Of a stretch of DNA of 64,000 bases, positions 33,579 through 42,729 are shown piece after piece. The DNA is from Polaribacter vadi (lineage in GTDB: Bacteria > Bacteroidota > Bacteroidia > Flavobacteriales > Flavobacteriaceae). The notes under the pieces are model-generated. The model was not told the origin of the DNA. It saw only the letters and a list, made by a program, of their open reading frames with translations, and made no database searches. The translations under genes and the position numbers were made by a program. The first letter of the stretch is position 1. Every line of letters starts with the position of its first letter. The DNA is taken from NCBI RefSeq assembly GCF_001761365.1, contig NZ_CP017477.1:1386501-1450500 (forward strand), read 5' to 3'.

Positions 33579-35498
33579 TTATTTTAAAACAGAAAACTCG
33601 ATACTAGAATCTGTAAAAACAGTGTGCGTTTGTGTTTTAAAATCTGCTTCATCTGCTTTGTAAATATTATCTACATAGGTTTGTGGATTCAAGTCAATTA
33701 ATGGAAACCATGTACTTTGCACTTGAACTTGTAGTTTATGTCCTTTTTTGAATGTATGAAAAACGTCTTGTAATTTTATATTTACATCGGTTTTTTTATT
33801 AGCGATAAAAGGCTCTGGAAACTCAAAACTATTTCTAAAACGTCCACGTAAAACTTCACTTCTTACCATTAAATGATAATTGCTCATTTTTAAATGGTCT
33901 TGCAAACCTTCATTATTTTCCTCCATATCAGAAGGATGAACGTCAATTACTTTTACAATCCAATCTGCTGCAGTTCCTGTAGTTGCTACTTTTAGTTTTG
34001 CTAAAATATCGCCAGCTAACGTATAATCTTCCGTTAAAACATCAGTTTCAAAAACCAAAACATCAGGTCTTCTTGCTGCAAAACGCTGATCATCTGTCAT
34101 ATATTTTCTTGGTGTAAAAACCGTTTTTATATCTTCAGAATATGGAACAGGACGTTTTATATCACTTATAAAACTAATTTTTTCTGTTGATTTTTTATCC
34201 GAAGTTAACGTTTGATTCTCTGACAAAAACCAATCTTGTTTTACCACATTTTTTGGTGGCCAAGCATCGTAACTTTTCCATTCTTTTTTACCTGAATCAA
34301 AAACATAGGCTTCTGGTAAACCTGAATTTTTATCACCTTTTCCTTTTAAGAAATGATTAAAAAACTTTGTCTCAATTTCCGATTGAAATTTTAATGAAAT
34401 AGAATCTCCAAAATAGTAATTACCAACTGTATTTTTAACTGTATTTCTTGACCATTTTCCATGATCCCAAGGTCCAAAAACTAAGGTGTTGTAATTCTCT
34501 TTTCCGTTTTTTTCGATTCCTTTATACGTTTCTAAAGGGCCATATAAATCTTCTGCATCAAACCAACCACCAACAATCATAGTTGCTACAGAGCTTGGTA
34601 CTTTATCTAAATGCTGAATAATACCTTTGCTTTGCCAAACAGAATCGTAATTTGGATGTTCTGTAATTTCTTTCCAGAAAAAATCATCGATTTTATCTTT
34701 TGATGCTGTTGCATTTACATCTAATTTATCATATTGAAAATATTCATTTAAGTTCTTTAAAGGTCCTTTATCTAAGAAAAATTGATATTGATCTTGTGAA
34801 TTCATTTTTGGAAAAGAATACCAAGCAGAATCTGTTGGAGTATCTTTATACGTCCCAAACAATGAAATTGCTCTAAAATAACTTAATAAAAAGGCTCCAT
34901 TATGATGAAAATCATCAAAGAAAAAATCGCCAATACACGCTTGTGGAGAAGCCGCTTTTAATGCAGGATGCGCATCAATTGTAGAAATTGTTGCATAATG
35001 ACCTGGGTATGAAATTCCCCAAGTCCCAACATTTCCATTATTATTTTCTACATTCTTAACCAACCAATCAATGGTATCATAGGTGTCTGAAACTTCATCA
35101 GATTGATTTTCGGTTTTATTAGGAATATAAGCACGCATATTATCGTAAACACCTTCACTCATCCATCTTCCACGAACATCTTGATAAACCACAATATTTC
35201 CTTCTTTCATTAAATGAATATTTGGTCCAATTTTGGTTTTCATTCCTTCTCCATAAGGAGCAGAACTGTAAGGTGTTCTTTGCATTAAAATTGGGTATTC
35301 TTGTGAAGTATCTTTTGGAGAATAGATAGTTGTGTGCAATTTTACACCATCTCTCATTATAATATCTACTTCTTTTTTGGTGTAATTATCAATGACAAAA
35401 GTATCTTTTTGATCCTTTTTTTCTTCTTGATCTTTGGATGAATTACATCCTATAAAAAGAAAAATACTAAAAATTGAAAGTAATAAATATTGTTTCAT
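33579..35498 (-). CDS. CocE/NonD family acyl hydrolase (lipoprotein)
   Basis: 639 residues. Lipobox ending at Cys18 (FIGC), so anchored in the envelope. The alpha/beta-hydrolase domain has the nucleophile Ser163 in GTWGISYPGHY, preceded by the oxyanion-type motif QRTPYSS, and the CocE-type C-terminal jelly-roll (from about residue 450: TDVLTEDYTLAGDILAKL, FHTFKKGHKLQVQVQSTWFP). Family members are X-Pro dipeptidyl peptidases, alpha-amino acid ester hydrolases or glutaryl-7-ACA acylases; a peptidase or ester role in the periplasm is likely. First of three leftward genes. Confidence 0.9.
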   Translation of the reverse strand: MKQYLLLSIFSIFLFIGCNSSKDQEEKKDQKDTFVIDNYTKKEVDIIMRDGVKLHTTIYSPKDTSQEYPILMQRTPYSSAPYGEGMKTKIGPNIHLMKEGNIVVYQDVRGRWMSEGVYDNMRAYIPNKTENQSDEVSDTYDTIDWLVKNVENNNGNVGTWGISYPGHYATISTIDAHPALKAASPQACIGDFFFDDFHHNGAFLLSYFRAISLFGTYKDTPTDSAWYSFPKMNSQDQYQFFLDKGPLKNLNEYFQYDKLDVNATASKDKIDDFFWKEITEHPNYDSVWQSKGIIQHLDKVPSSVATMIVGGWFDAEDLYGPLETYKGIEKNGKENYNTLVFGPWDHGKWSRNTVKNTVGNYYFGDSISLKFQSEIETKFFNHFLKGKGDKNSGLPEAYVFDSGKKEWKSYDAWPPKNVVKQDWFLSENQTLTSDKKSTEKISFISDIKRPVPYSEDIKTVFTPRKYMTDDQRFAARRPDVLVFETDVLTEDYTLAGDILAKLKVATTGTAADWIVKVIDVHPSDMEENNEGLQDHLKMSNYHLMVRSEVLRGRFRNSFEFPEPFIANKKTDVNIKLQDVFHTFKKGHKLQVQVQSTWFPLIDLNPQTYVDNIYKADEADFKTQTHTVFTDSSIEFSVLK

Positions 35499-35748
35499 TA
35501 TAAAGTTGGTTTTAAGTGCTAAAGCTACAAAACAATTGAGAGTTATTTAAGAATGAATTGTTAAAATGAATTTTGATTAGAATCTAAATTTGTGTGAAAA
35601 TATCAACTAAAGTATTGTTGAAATTATTTTGGCACTTTTTTTGTTAAATAAATGTTAAAGCAAAAAACTCAACCTACCAAATCTTAAAAATTTCTTGAAT
35701 ACTTCAAGAAGAAAAAATCAATTTTAATAACTTAAAAATTTAGAAATT

Positions 35749-36354
35749 ATGAGTAGAAAAAAATCACCTGAAATTAATGCAGGTTCCATGGCTGACATCG
35801 CATTTTTATTGTTAATCTTCTTTTTAGTTACAACAACGATGAATGTTGATGCTGGAATTAGCAAAAAAATTCCTGAAAAACCAATTCACGAAGCTCCATT
35901 TGACGTCAAAGAAAAAAACATTTTGGAGGTTAATATCAACTTTAATAATCAATTATTTGTTGATGGAAAAATCATCGAACTTAAAGATTTAAAACAAATC
36001 GCAATTAATTTTATTGATAATGGTGCTGGTTTTGATAGCAATCAGCAACCTTGTAATTGGTGTGAAGGAGATAGAATCGAAACGTCTTCAGATCATCCTT
36101 CAAAAGCAATCATATCCATAAAAACCGATAGAAATACTAGTTACGAAACCTACATTACGACTTTAGATAAATTGAATTCAAGTTATACCTTTTTAAGAAA
36201 TAAATTGGCTATAAAAATGTACAATGTAAACTATGAGGCTTTGTTAGATACTTATAAAAAATCTAACTATACAAATGAATCTGTTGCAAAAAGTATTAAA
36301 ATAATTAAAGATAAATATCCTCTTTTAATTTCTGATGCAGAAATAAATAACTGA
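35749..36354 (+). CDS. ExbD/TolR family protein, orphan
   Basis: 201 residues. MSRKKSPEINAGSMADIAFLLLIFFLVTTTMN is the ExbD start: a short cytoplasmic end and one membrane helix (about 15-33) with the conserved Asp16 in MADIAFLLLIFF. The periplasmic part is longer than in TolR-type proteins and has an extra C-terminal helical segment after residue 150, as in the second ExbD of flavobacterial exbB-exbD-exbD sets. No exbB or tonB is near, so it is an orphan here. It may give energy to TonB-dependent transport; upstream 250 bases are AT-rich. Confidence 0.85.
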   Translation: MSRKKSPEINAGSMADIAFLLLIFFLVTTTMNVDAGISKKIPEKPIHEAPFDVKEKNILEVNINFNNQLFVDGKIIELKDLKQIAINFIDNGAGFDSNQQPCNWCEGDRIETSSDHPSKAIISIKTDRNTSYETYITTLDKLNSSYTFLRNKLAIKMYNVNYEALLDTYKKSNYTNESVAKSIKIIKDKYPLLISDAEINN

Positions 36355-36406
36355 TATTGCACTCACAAATTTTATTAGTACTTTTACCTAAAATCAGTCT
36401 ATTTAC

Positions 36407-37183
36407 ATGTTAGATTTTGTGCCTTTCTCTTTTTTAGATGTGCTAGATATTTTGCTAGTGGCAATATTACTTTATTACATATATAAATTATTAAAAGGTA
36501 CTGTTGCCATTAACATTTTTATTGGTATTGCTCTTATATTTCTTATCTGGAAAATTACGCAAGCATTAAAAATGGAAATGTTAAGTGGCATTTTAGGATA
36601 TTTACTTTCTGGAGGAGTAATTGCTTTAATCATCGTTTTTCAGCAAGAAATTCGTAAATTTTTATTGATGATTGGAACCACCAATTTTGCCAATAAAAGA
36701 AGTTTTTTTAGACAACTTAAATTTCTTAAAACAGAAATCACTTCTGATGTTGATACTGAAAAAATTGTAAGAGCTTGTGCAAATATGTCTAAAACTAAAA
36801 CTGGTGCTTTATTAGTTATTGAAAGAACCAATAGTTTAGATTTTTTAATAAATACTGGAGATACAATGAATGCGCTTGTAAATGAAGTAATTTTAGAAAG
36901 TATCTTTTTCAAAAACAGTCCTTTACATGATGGAGCAACCATCATTAGAGATAATTATGTGGTTGCTACAAGAGTTGTTTTACCAATTTCTGATAGCACA
37001 AAAATACCTGCAAGATTTGGTTTAAGACACAGAGCTGCTATTGGAGTTAGCGAAAAAACAGATGCTGTTTGTTTGCTTGTTTCAGAGGAAACTGGTGAAA
37101 TTTCTTATATAAAAGATGGCGAATTTGTTCTCTATACAACCTTAGATGAATTAATAGATAAACTCAAAAAAGATACCATATAA
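36407..37183 (+). CDS. cdaA: diadenylate cyclase CdaA
   Basis: 258 residues. Three N-terminal membrane helices (about 13-90) are followed by the DAC domain, with the DGA motif at residues 175-177 in SPLHDGATIIRD and the RHR motif at 207-209 in FGLRHRAAIG; both are needed for making c-di-AMP from two ATP. It is the CdaA type (membrane, not DisA). Second messenger role: potassium and cell-wall homeostasis. It follows the ExbD gene by 52 bases and ends in a strong hairpin. The usual partner genes glmM and cdaR are not here. Confidence 0.94.
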   Translation: MLDFVPFSFLDVLDILLVAILLYYIYKLLKGTVAINIFIGIALIFLIWKITQALKMEMLSGILGYLLSGGVIALIIVFQQEIRKFLLMIGTTNFANKRSFFRQLKFLKTEITSDVDTEKIVRACANMSKTKTGALLVIERTNSLDFLINTGDTMNALVNEVILESIFFKNSPLHDGATIIRDNYVVATRVVLPISDSTKIPARFGLRHRAAIGVSEKTDAVCLLVSEETGEISYIKDGEFVLYTTLDELIDKLKKDTI

Positions 37184-37185
37184 AA

Positions 37186-37212
37186 AAAACGCTCATTTCT
37201 GAGCGTTTTTAA
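37186..37212. terminator. terminator behind cdaA
   Basis: AAAACGCTCA pairs with TGAGCGTTTT (loop TTTC) and is followed by T-rich DNA. It also lies behind the convergent lipoprotein gene. Confidence 0.85.
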
Positions 37213-37232
37213 ATTTTCAACAAAAAATAAGA

Positions 37233-37706
37233 TTAATCTTCTAAATCATTTTCTATTTCTTGAGCTTTTGCATCAATCTTTTCCATTGTTGCTTTAAAAG
37301 ATGCTTTGGCTTCTGAACCTAAATTCTTCATATACATTTCGCTCTCATTTGCAAATTCTTTCATTTTCTGAGTAAATTCAGAATTTTTTATATTTTCTGC
37401 ACCTTTATCCATTTGCGTTTTTACATACTCTGCATAACTTTTTAAATGTGCTTCAGCTTTTTCGTCATCAAATTCTGGTATTCTAATATCATCAAAAGCA
37501 GAAGCTACACTATTTTTTGCATCATTATAGCCTTCTTTAATATCATTCCCTACATCATTTAGGCCTTCTTTTGCATCCTCTAATCCATCTTCAATATCGT
37601 TACCAATCTCTGTAGTTTCTTTATCTATATCTTTTTTTGTGCTTTCTTTACATCCAGTAAATATAATAGATGCAGCCACCATAATTGTTAAAACTATTTT
37701 TTTCAT
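37233..37706 (-). CDS. small helical lipoprotein
   Basis: 157 residues. Lipobox with Cys19 (IIFTGC). The body is charged and helical, with an 11-residue-type repeat rich in D, N, E (IGNDIEDGLEDAKEGLNDVGNDIKEGYNDAKN) like apolipoprotein or YtxH-type stretches, then a long amphipathic helix region. I do not recognise a named family; it may be a periplasmic stress or membrane-binding protein. It stands alone on the minus strand between cdaA and the ABC exporter. Confidence 0.75.
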   Translation of the reverse strand: MKKIVLTIMVAASIIFTGCKESTKKDIDKETTEIGNDIEDGLEDAKEGLNDVGNDIKEGYNDAKNSVASAFDDIRIPEFDDEKAEAHLKSYAEYVKTQMDKGAENIKNSEFTQKMKEFANESEMYMKNLGSEAKASFKATMEKIDAKAQEIENDLED

Positions 37707-37856
37707 AATTGTTATTTTAGTTAATTAAAAAATAAATATTTCTATTTATATACTATTTACAAAAGTAAAAGTATAAAGGTTAACTGCTTAACTCAAAAAA
37801 AAAGTTTTTTAACGCAAACAAAAGGAATAATTCTTAAAAAGTATGAAGAAAATAAA

Positions 37857-39623
37857 TTATGAGGCTACTTCCAAACTAAACTGTTTGTCATATAAGTTCT
37901 TATAATAACCGTTTTCTTTCTCTAACAATTCTGTATGAGAACCTTCTTCAACAATTAAACCTTTGTCCATCACAATAATTTTGTCTGCCTTTTGTATGGT
38001 TGCCAATCTATGTGCAATTACAATCGATGTTCTATCTTTTGTAATGGTTTCTGTTGCATATTGAATCATTTGTTCTGCATTTGCATCTACAGAAGAAGTT
38101 GCTTCATCTAAAATTAAAATACTTGGTTTACTTACATATGCACGCAAAAACGCAATTAATTGTCTTTGCCCAGAAGATAACATAGCTCCTCTTTCTTTTA
38201 CGTTATAATTGTAACCTCCAGGAAGTGTCATTATAAAATCGTGAATTCCGATTTGTTTTGCCGCTTTTTCTACATCAGCTAAAGAAATATTTTTATTTTT
38301 TAAAGTGATGTTATGTAAAATTGAATCTGAAAATAAAAATACGTCTTGCAACACAATAGCAACTTGATTTCGTAAACTTTCTAATGTATATTCATCTACA
38401 GGAATACCATCAATAGCAATTGTACCTGAATCAATTTCGTAAAAACGATTTATTAAGTTGATAATTGTAGATTTCCCTGCACCAGTTGCTCCAACAATGG
38501 CAATAGTTTGTCCAGGTTGCACGTTCAAAGAAATTCCTTTTAAAACTTCTTCGTCTTTTACGTAACTAAATCTTACATCTTTAAAACTGATGCTTCCTTG
38601 TAAGTTACCTGCTTTGATTGTACCATTTTTAGCAATACTACTATCAGTATCTATCACTTTAAAAACACGTTCGCCAGCCACAATTCCCATTTGTAATTGG
38701 TTAAATTTATCAGCAATTTGTCTTAAAGGTCTAAACAACATTTGTGCAAATTGTATAAATCCCATAATCATACCAATGGAAATTCCTGTATCTTGAATTA
38801 CTTGTCCACCTCCAAACCAAACAATCAAACCAATACCTATGGATGATAATATCTCAGCTATTGGAAAGAAAATCGAGAAATACCAAATCGTTTTTATGTT
38901 TGCTTTTTTGTGTTTATCATTTATTTCTTTAAAATTCTCGTACTCAATTTTTTCACGATTAAAAAGCTGCACAATTTTCATTCCTGTAACTCTTTCTTGT
39001 ACAAAACTATTTAAGTTAGAAACTTGATTTCTTACCTCTTGAAAAGTAGCTTTTATAGCAACCTGAAACAATTTTGTTGCGTAAATAAGGATTGGCAAAA
39101 CAGCAAGTGTAATTAATGCCAATTTCCAATTAAGAATTAACATAACTACAGTTACAGCAAGCATTTTAAGAATATCACTTAAAATTGTAAAAACGCCATT
39201 ACTAAAAAAAGCAGCAATTGTTTCAATATCAGAAACAACTCTTGTTACTAATTTACCGACAGAATTTTTATCAAAATAAGACATTTTAAATTGTAAAATA
39301 TGTCTGAATATTTTCGCTCTAATATCTCTGATAATATGTTGCCCAACCCAATTTGCAAAATAAATAAAAGTGAATTGCAGCAAAACTTCCACCAATAAAA
39401 TACCCAACATTAATAGGGAGTAATTTAAAAGCCCAACTTTGTCTTTCGTTAAAATATAATCATCAACTGTATTGATTAAAATATAAGGTGATAAAACTGA
39501 AAATAATGCTAAAAGTATGGTAGATGAAGATGCTATAAAAAAATATAAACGATAGCGTTTTGCAAAAGACATTAGTCTTTTAAAAATTTGCATATCGAAA
39601 GCATTTCCTGTGTTAGTTGCCAA
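37857..39623 (-). CDS. ABC exporter, MsbA/LmrA-like half transporter
   Basis: 588 residues. N-terminal membrane domain with six helices (about 20-320) and C-terminal ATPase domain: Walker A GATGAGKST, signature LSSGQRQLIAFLRA, Walker B ILILDEATSSVDA and the switch His in IVIAHRLATI. The Q-loop reads VLQDVFLFSD. Half transporters of this kind act as homodimers and export lipids or drugs. It starts 3 bases after truA, so the two are coupled, as is often seen in flavobacteria. Substrate unknown. Confidence 0.92.
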   Translation of the reverse strand: MATNTGNAFDMQIFKRLMSFAKRYRLYFFIASSSTILLALFSVLSPYILINTVDDYILTKDKVGLLNYSLLMLGILLVEVLLQFTFIYFANWVGQHIIRDIRAKIFRHILQFKMSYFDKNSVGKLVTRVVSDIETIAAFFSNGVFTILSDILKMLAVTVVMLILNWKLALITLAVLPILIYATKLFQVAIKATFQEVRNQVSNLNSFVQERVTGMKIVQLFNREKIEYENFKEINDKHKKANIKTIWYFSIFFPIAEILSSIGIGLIVWFGGGQVIQDTGISIGMIMGFIQFAQMLFRPLRQIADKFNQLQMGIVAGERVFKVIDTDSSIAKNGTIKAGNLQGSISFKDVRFSYVKDEEVLKGISLNVQPGQTIAIVGATGAGKSTIINLINRFYEIDSGTIAIDGIPVDEYTLESLRNQVAIVLQDVFLFSDSILHNITLKNKNISLADVEKAAKQIGIHDFIMTLPGGYNYNVKERGAMLSSGQRQLIAFLRAYVSKPSILILDEATSSVDANAEQMIQYATETITKDRTSIVIAHRLATIQKADKIIVMDKGLIVEEGSHTELLEKENGYYKNLYDKQFSLEVAS

Positions 39624-39626
39624 AAT

Positions 39627-40352
39627 TTAATATTTTATATTCGTTAAAAATAATCCTTTTGCAGGAACTGACAAACCTGCATTACCTCTGTTTTTACTCT
39701 CAATTATAGCTCTAAAGTCTTCTACAGATATTTTACCCAGACCAACATCTAACAACGTGCCAACTATGGCTCTAACCATATTTCTTAAAAATCTGTTGGC
39801 AGAAATATGAAACGTTAGTTCGTTTTCATTTTGCTCCCAAAAAGCTTCTGTAACATCGCAATTAAACGTGTAAACTTCGGTTTTAACTTTAGAGAATGTT
39901 TGAAAATCTGTATATTCTAATAATAATTTTGATGCTTGATTCATCAGATTTAAATCGGGTCTTTGTGAGTGAATTTGCCATGAAAAATCTAACAAAAACG
40001 GATTTCTGCCCAACCAAATTTTATATTCGTAACTTCTGGATGTTGCATCAAATCGAACATGCTTTTCATCATCAACCAGAAAAACATTATAGACAGCAAT
40101 ATCATTTGGTAAAATTGAATTCAATTTAAAAATAACATCACTTTTAAGTTCCTTTTCAATATCAAAATGCGCAAACATTTGTGAAGCATGCACACCTGCA
40201 TCTGTTCTTCCTGCACCAACAACCTCTATTTTTTCTTGAAAAATTGTGCTAATTGCGTTGTTCAATTTTTCTTGTACAGACATTGCATCTGGTTGAATTT
40301 GCCAACCATGATAATTTTTTCCATTATAAGAAAGTTCTATAAAATATCTCAA
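39627..40352 (-). CDS. truA: tRNA pseudouridine synthase A
   Basis: 241 residues. The motif GAGRTDAGVHASQ carries the catalytic Asp51; RFDATSRSYEYKIW and FLRNMVRAIVGTLLDVG are the other family blocks. TruA makes pseudouridine at positions 38-40 of tRNA anticodon arms. Length is typical. First gene of a leftward pair with the ABC exporter, divergent from the metallophosphoesterase gene. Confidence 0.96.
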   Translation of the reverse strand: MRYFIELSYNGKNYHGWQIQPDAMSVQEKLNNAISTIFQEKIEVVGAGRTDAGVHASQMFAHFDIEKELKSDVIFKLNSILPNDIAVYNVFLVDDEKHVRFDATSRSYEYKIWLGRNPFLLDFSWQIHSQRPDLNLMNQASKLLLEYTDFQTFSKVKTEVYTFNCDVTEAFWEQNENELTFHISANRFLRNMVRAIVGTLLDVGLGKISVEDFRAIIESKNRGNAGLSVPAKGLFLTNIKY

Positions 40353-40404
40353 GAAATTATATTTTTTGAAGTCCTCAAAATTACGGAATTTATTTAGGTT
40401 TTCT

Positions 40405-40412
40405 TACTTTTG
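40405..40412 (+). promoter_or_regulatory. candidate promoter box
   Basis: TACTTTTG fits TAnnTTTG, 41 bases before the metallophosphoesterase ATG at 40453. Confidence 0.4.
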
Positions 40413-40452
40413 AACTTCTTTGAAGCGTTAAACTTTTCTTACTGTTTTTTTA

Positions 40453-40950
40453 ATGACAAAAATTTTACTTTTATCTGATACTCATAGTTATATTGATGAC
40501 CAAATTCTAAAGTTTGTAAAACAAGCAGATGAAGTTTGGCATGCAGGAGATATTGGAGACTTACATGTTACAGATACCATAAAAAAATTAAAACCTTTAC
40601 GTGCAGTTTTTGGTAATATTGATGACAAAGATGCTAGAGCAGAATTCCCTTTAGACAACAAGTTTTCTTTAGAAGATGTTTCTGTTTGGATTACGCATAT
40701 TGGAGGATATCCTAATAAATATAACAAAAGGATTAAAGAAGAAATAAAAATAAATTCTCCAAAGATTTTTATTTCTGGACATTCTCATATTTTAAAAGTA
40801 CAATATGATAAAAAGTTAAATTTATTGCATTTAAATCCTGGTGCAGCTGGCAATCATGGTTTTCATAAAATTAGAACTATGTTACGTTTTGAATTAGAAA
40901 AAGGAGAAATTAAAAATTTAGAAATTATAGAATTAGCTACACGTGGTTAA
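40453..40950 (+). CDS. metallophosphoesterase, YfcE/MJ0936-like
   Basis: 165 residues. Metal-binding motifs in order: LLSDTHSY (D, H), WHAGDIGD (D), FGNIDD (N), ITHIGGYP (H) and ISGHSHILK (H-x-H). This is the small calcineurin-like phosphodiesterase family that needs manganese or iron; the natural substrate is unknown. The 3' end overlaps the kinase gene on the other strand by 14 bases (convergent). Start fits the family length. Confidence 0.92.
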   Translation: MTKILLLSDTHSYIDDQILKFVKQADEVWHAGDIGDLHVTDTIKKLKPLRAVFGNIDDKDARAEFPLDNKFSLEDVSVWITHIGGYPNKYNKRIKEEIKINSPKIFISGHSHILKVQYDKKLNLLHLNPGAAGNHGFHKIRTMLRFELEKGEIKNLEIIELATRG

Positions 40951-42706
40951 ATGCTACTTTTTCTACAATTGGTAGTATTATTGATATTCTTGTGCCATTA
41001 TTTAAGGAAGATTGTATATTAAATTCTCCTTTCATCATTTGAATTCTGGCATCTATTTGATTAATACCTAAGCCGTCTTTAATATTAATAGAATTTTTAT
41101 CAAACCCAACTCCATCATCTGAAATAGTAATATATAACTTTTCGTTTTCTTGCTTTAATTCTATAAGTGCATTAGATGCATTACTATGTTTTAAAATATT
41201 ATTTGCAAATTCTTGAGTTATATTATATACTTTAATTTCAAAATTCTGCTCATACCTTCTTGTATTTTTTATATTAGTATCTATATTTAAAACTGAATTT
41301 GAATATTTTTCTGCAAGTTCTTTTATAGCAAACTTAAGTCCGAATTTTAATAATACAGATGATACCAATGTATGAGACAAGTCTCTAATTTTATGAGATG
41401 CTTCTAATATTATTTCTTGAGTTTTATCAATTTCAATAGGAGTACTTCCATTGAACTGTTTTCTTGTGGCTTGTAAATGAAGATTTGCAGAAGATAATAA
41501 TGCACTTACACTATCATGTAAAGTTTCTGCAATTTGTTTTCTTTCAGATTCTTTTCCATCTATGGTTGCATTTAAAATTCGGACTTGTGATTCTGATTTT
41601 AATTTTTCTATTTTTTGATTTTGAAGTAATTCTGTTTGTTTAAGTTTAAGAGCAAGATTTTTTCTTCTCAAATAAAAATATACGCTAAGAACAAGTAAAA
41701 TTGTAAAGATTACCAAACCAATAAGAACAATAGTTCTAGCTTTATCTTTTTCTTTTAGTAATTTTAATTCCTCTTGTTTTTGAAATCTCTCTTTTTGTGA
41801 TTCGAAATTGTATTTGAAATCTAATTCCTCAATCATTCTCCTAATTTCTTTATCTCTTAAAGTGTCTTTTAAATCGTATGATAACTCTTGATATCTGTAA
41901 GCTTCATAATCTTTTAGAATATACAAATTGTAAGCTAAATTAAGATAAAGTCTTTCTCTTATTCTTAATGCTTTGTCACTATTTTCAAATTTAATTAAAT
42001 TTAAAGCTTCATTATAAGTCTTTTTTGCCTTATCAAAATCATTAACCCCTAGATATATAGAAGCTAAATTTCCAAGAGCAGCAGCTTCAGAAATTTTATT
42101 ATTTAATGTCCTATGAATTGTTATTGCTTCTAAAACGTACTCTTTAGCTTTATCATATAAAGAATCTTGCATAAAAACCCCAGAAAGATTTGACAAAGCT
42201 TTGGCCCTGTAAGATATAAATTCTTTGTCTAGACTTTTTATTTCTAAAGTTTTATTATAAAAATATATTGAGGAATCCTGCTTACCTAATCTAAGATATT
42301 CATTTCCTAAATTTAGATAGGTTTTAGATAAATATAAATCTGTCGTTTGATAATATTTTGAGTCTAAATTATTATTATCTTCTTTTAAAATTTTTAAGGC
42401 TTTTTTTAGATAGCTAATTGATTTAGTATGATTATTGTTAATTTTAAAAATTTCAGAAATTAGAAAAGTTGTTTTATATTTAGTTTCTTCATTTATATTA
42501 TGTTTTAAAAGTTCTAAAGCATTAATTAAACATTTTTCATCTTGCCCATCTTTAAAAAGTTTTTCTATTTTTTCATATTTTAAACTATCGCTTTCTTGAA
42601 ACAATAAAAAAGAGACCTTTTTTAAAAAGGTCTCTTTTTTATTACTAAAAGTCTTATTAAAATTTAATAAAATAAAAATAAGTAAAAAAAAATTTCTAGT
42701 TTTCAA
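40937..42706 (-). CDS. TPR-containing sensor histidine kinase (HisKA_3 type)
   Basis: 589 residues. Order: signal peptide (1-22), a periplasmic array of TPR-like helical pairs (about 40-300), coiled coil, one membrane helix (about 325-346), HisKA_3 dimerisation domain with phosphoacceptor His397 in ETLHDSVSALL, and an ATPase domain with NNILKHSNAS (N box), ISDDGVGFD (G1) and GLGINQIDARIQMMKGEF (G2). This is the NarX/DesK-like architecture usual in Bacteroidota, which pairs with LuxR-type response regulators; the regulator at 43544-44212 is the natural partner. A perfect terminator-like hairpin lies at codons 23-34. The 3' end overlaps the gene on the other strand by 14 bases. Confidence 0.93.
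   Translation of the reverse strand: MKTRNFFLLIFILLNFNKTFSNKKETFLKKVSFLLFQESDSLKYEKIEKLFKDGQDEKCLINALELLKHNINEETKYKTTFLISEIFKINNNHTKSISYLKKALKILKEDNNNLDSKYYQTTDLYLSKTYLNLGNEYLRLGKQDSSIYFYNKTLEIKSLDKEFISYRAKALSNLSGVFMQDSLYDKAKEYVLEAITIHRTLNNKISEAAALGNLASIYLGVNDFDKAKKTYNEALNLIKFENSDKALRIRERLYLNLAYNLYILKDYEAYRYQELSYDLKDTLRDKEIRRMIEELDFKYNFESQKERFQKQEELKLLKEKDKARTIVLIGLVIFTILLVLSVYFYLRRKNLALKLKQTELLQNQKIEKLKSESQVRILNATIDGKESERKQIAETLHDSVSALLSSANLHLQATRKQFNGSTPIEIDKTQEIILEASHKIRDLSHTLVSSVLLKFGLKFAIKELAEKYSNSVLNIDTNIKNTRRYEQNFEIKVYNITQEFANNILKHSNASNALIELKQENEKLYITISDDGVGFDKNSINIKDGLGINQIDARIQMMKGEFNIQSSLNNGTRISIILPIVEKVAFNHV
42606..42640 (-). terminator. terminator-like hairpin inside the kinase reading frame
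   Basis: The arms at 42606-42622 and 42624-42640 are perfect complements (17 bp, core GAGACC/GGTCTC flanked by A6 and T6). On the minus strand it ends in T6. It lies 66-100 bases downstream of the kinase ATG and about 90 bases behind the stop of the lipoprotein gene. Confidence 0.75.
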
Positions 42707-42729
42707 AGATTTAATTTATTATTAATAGT

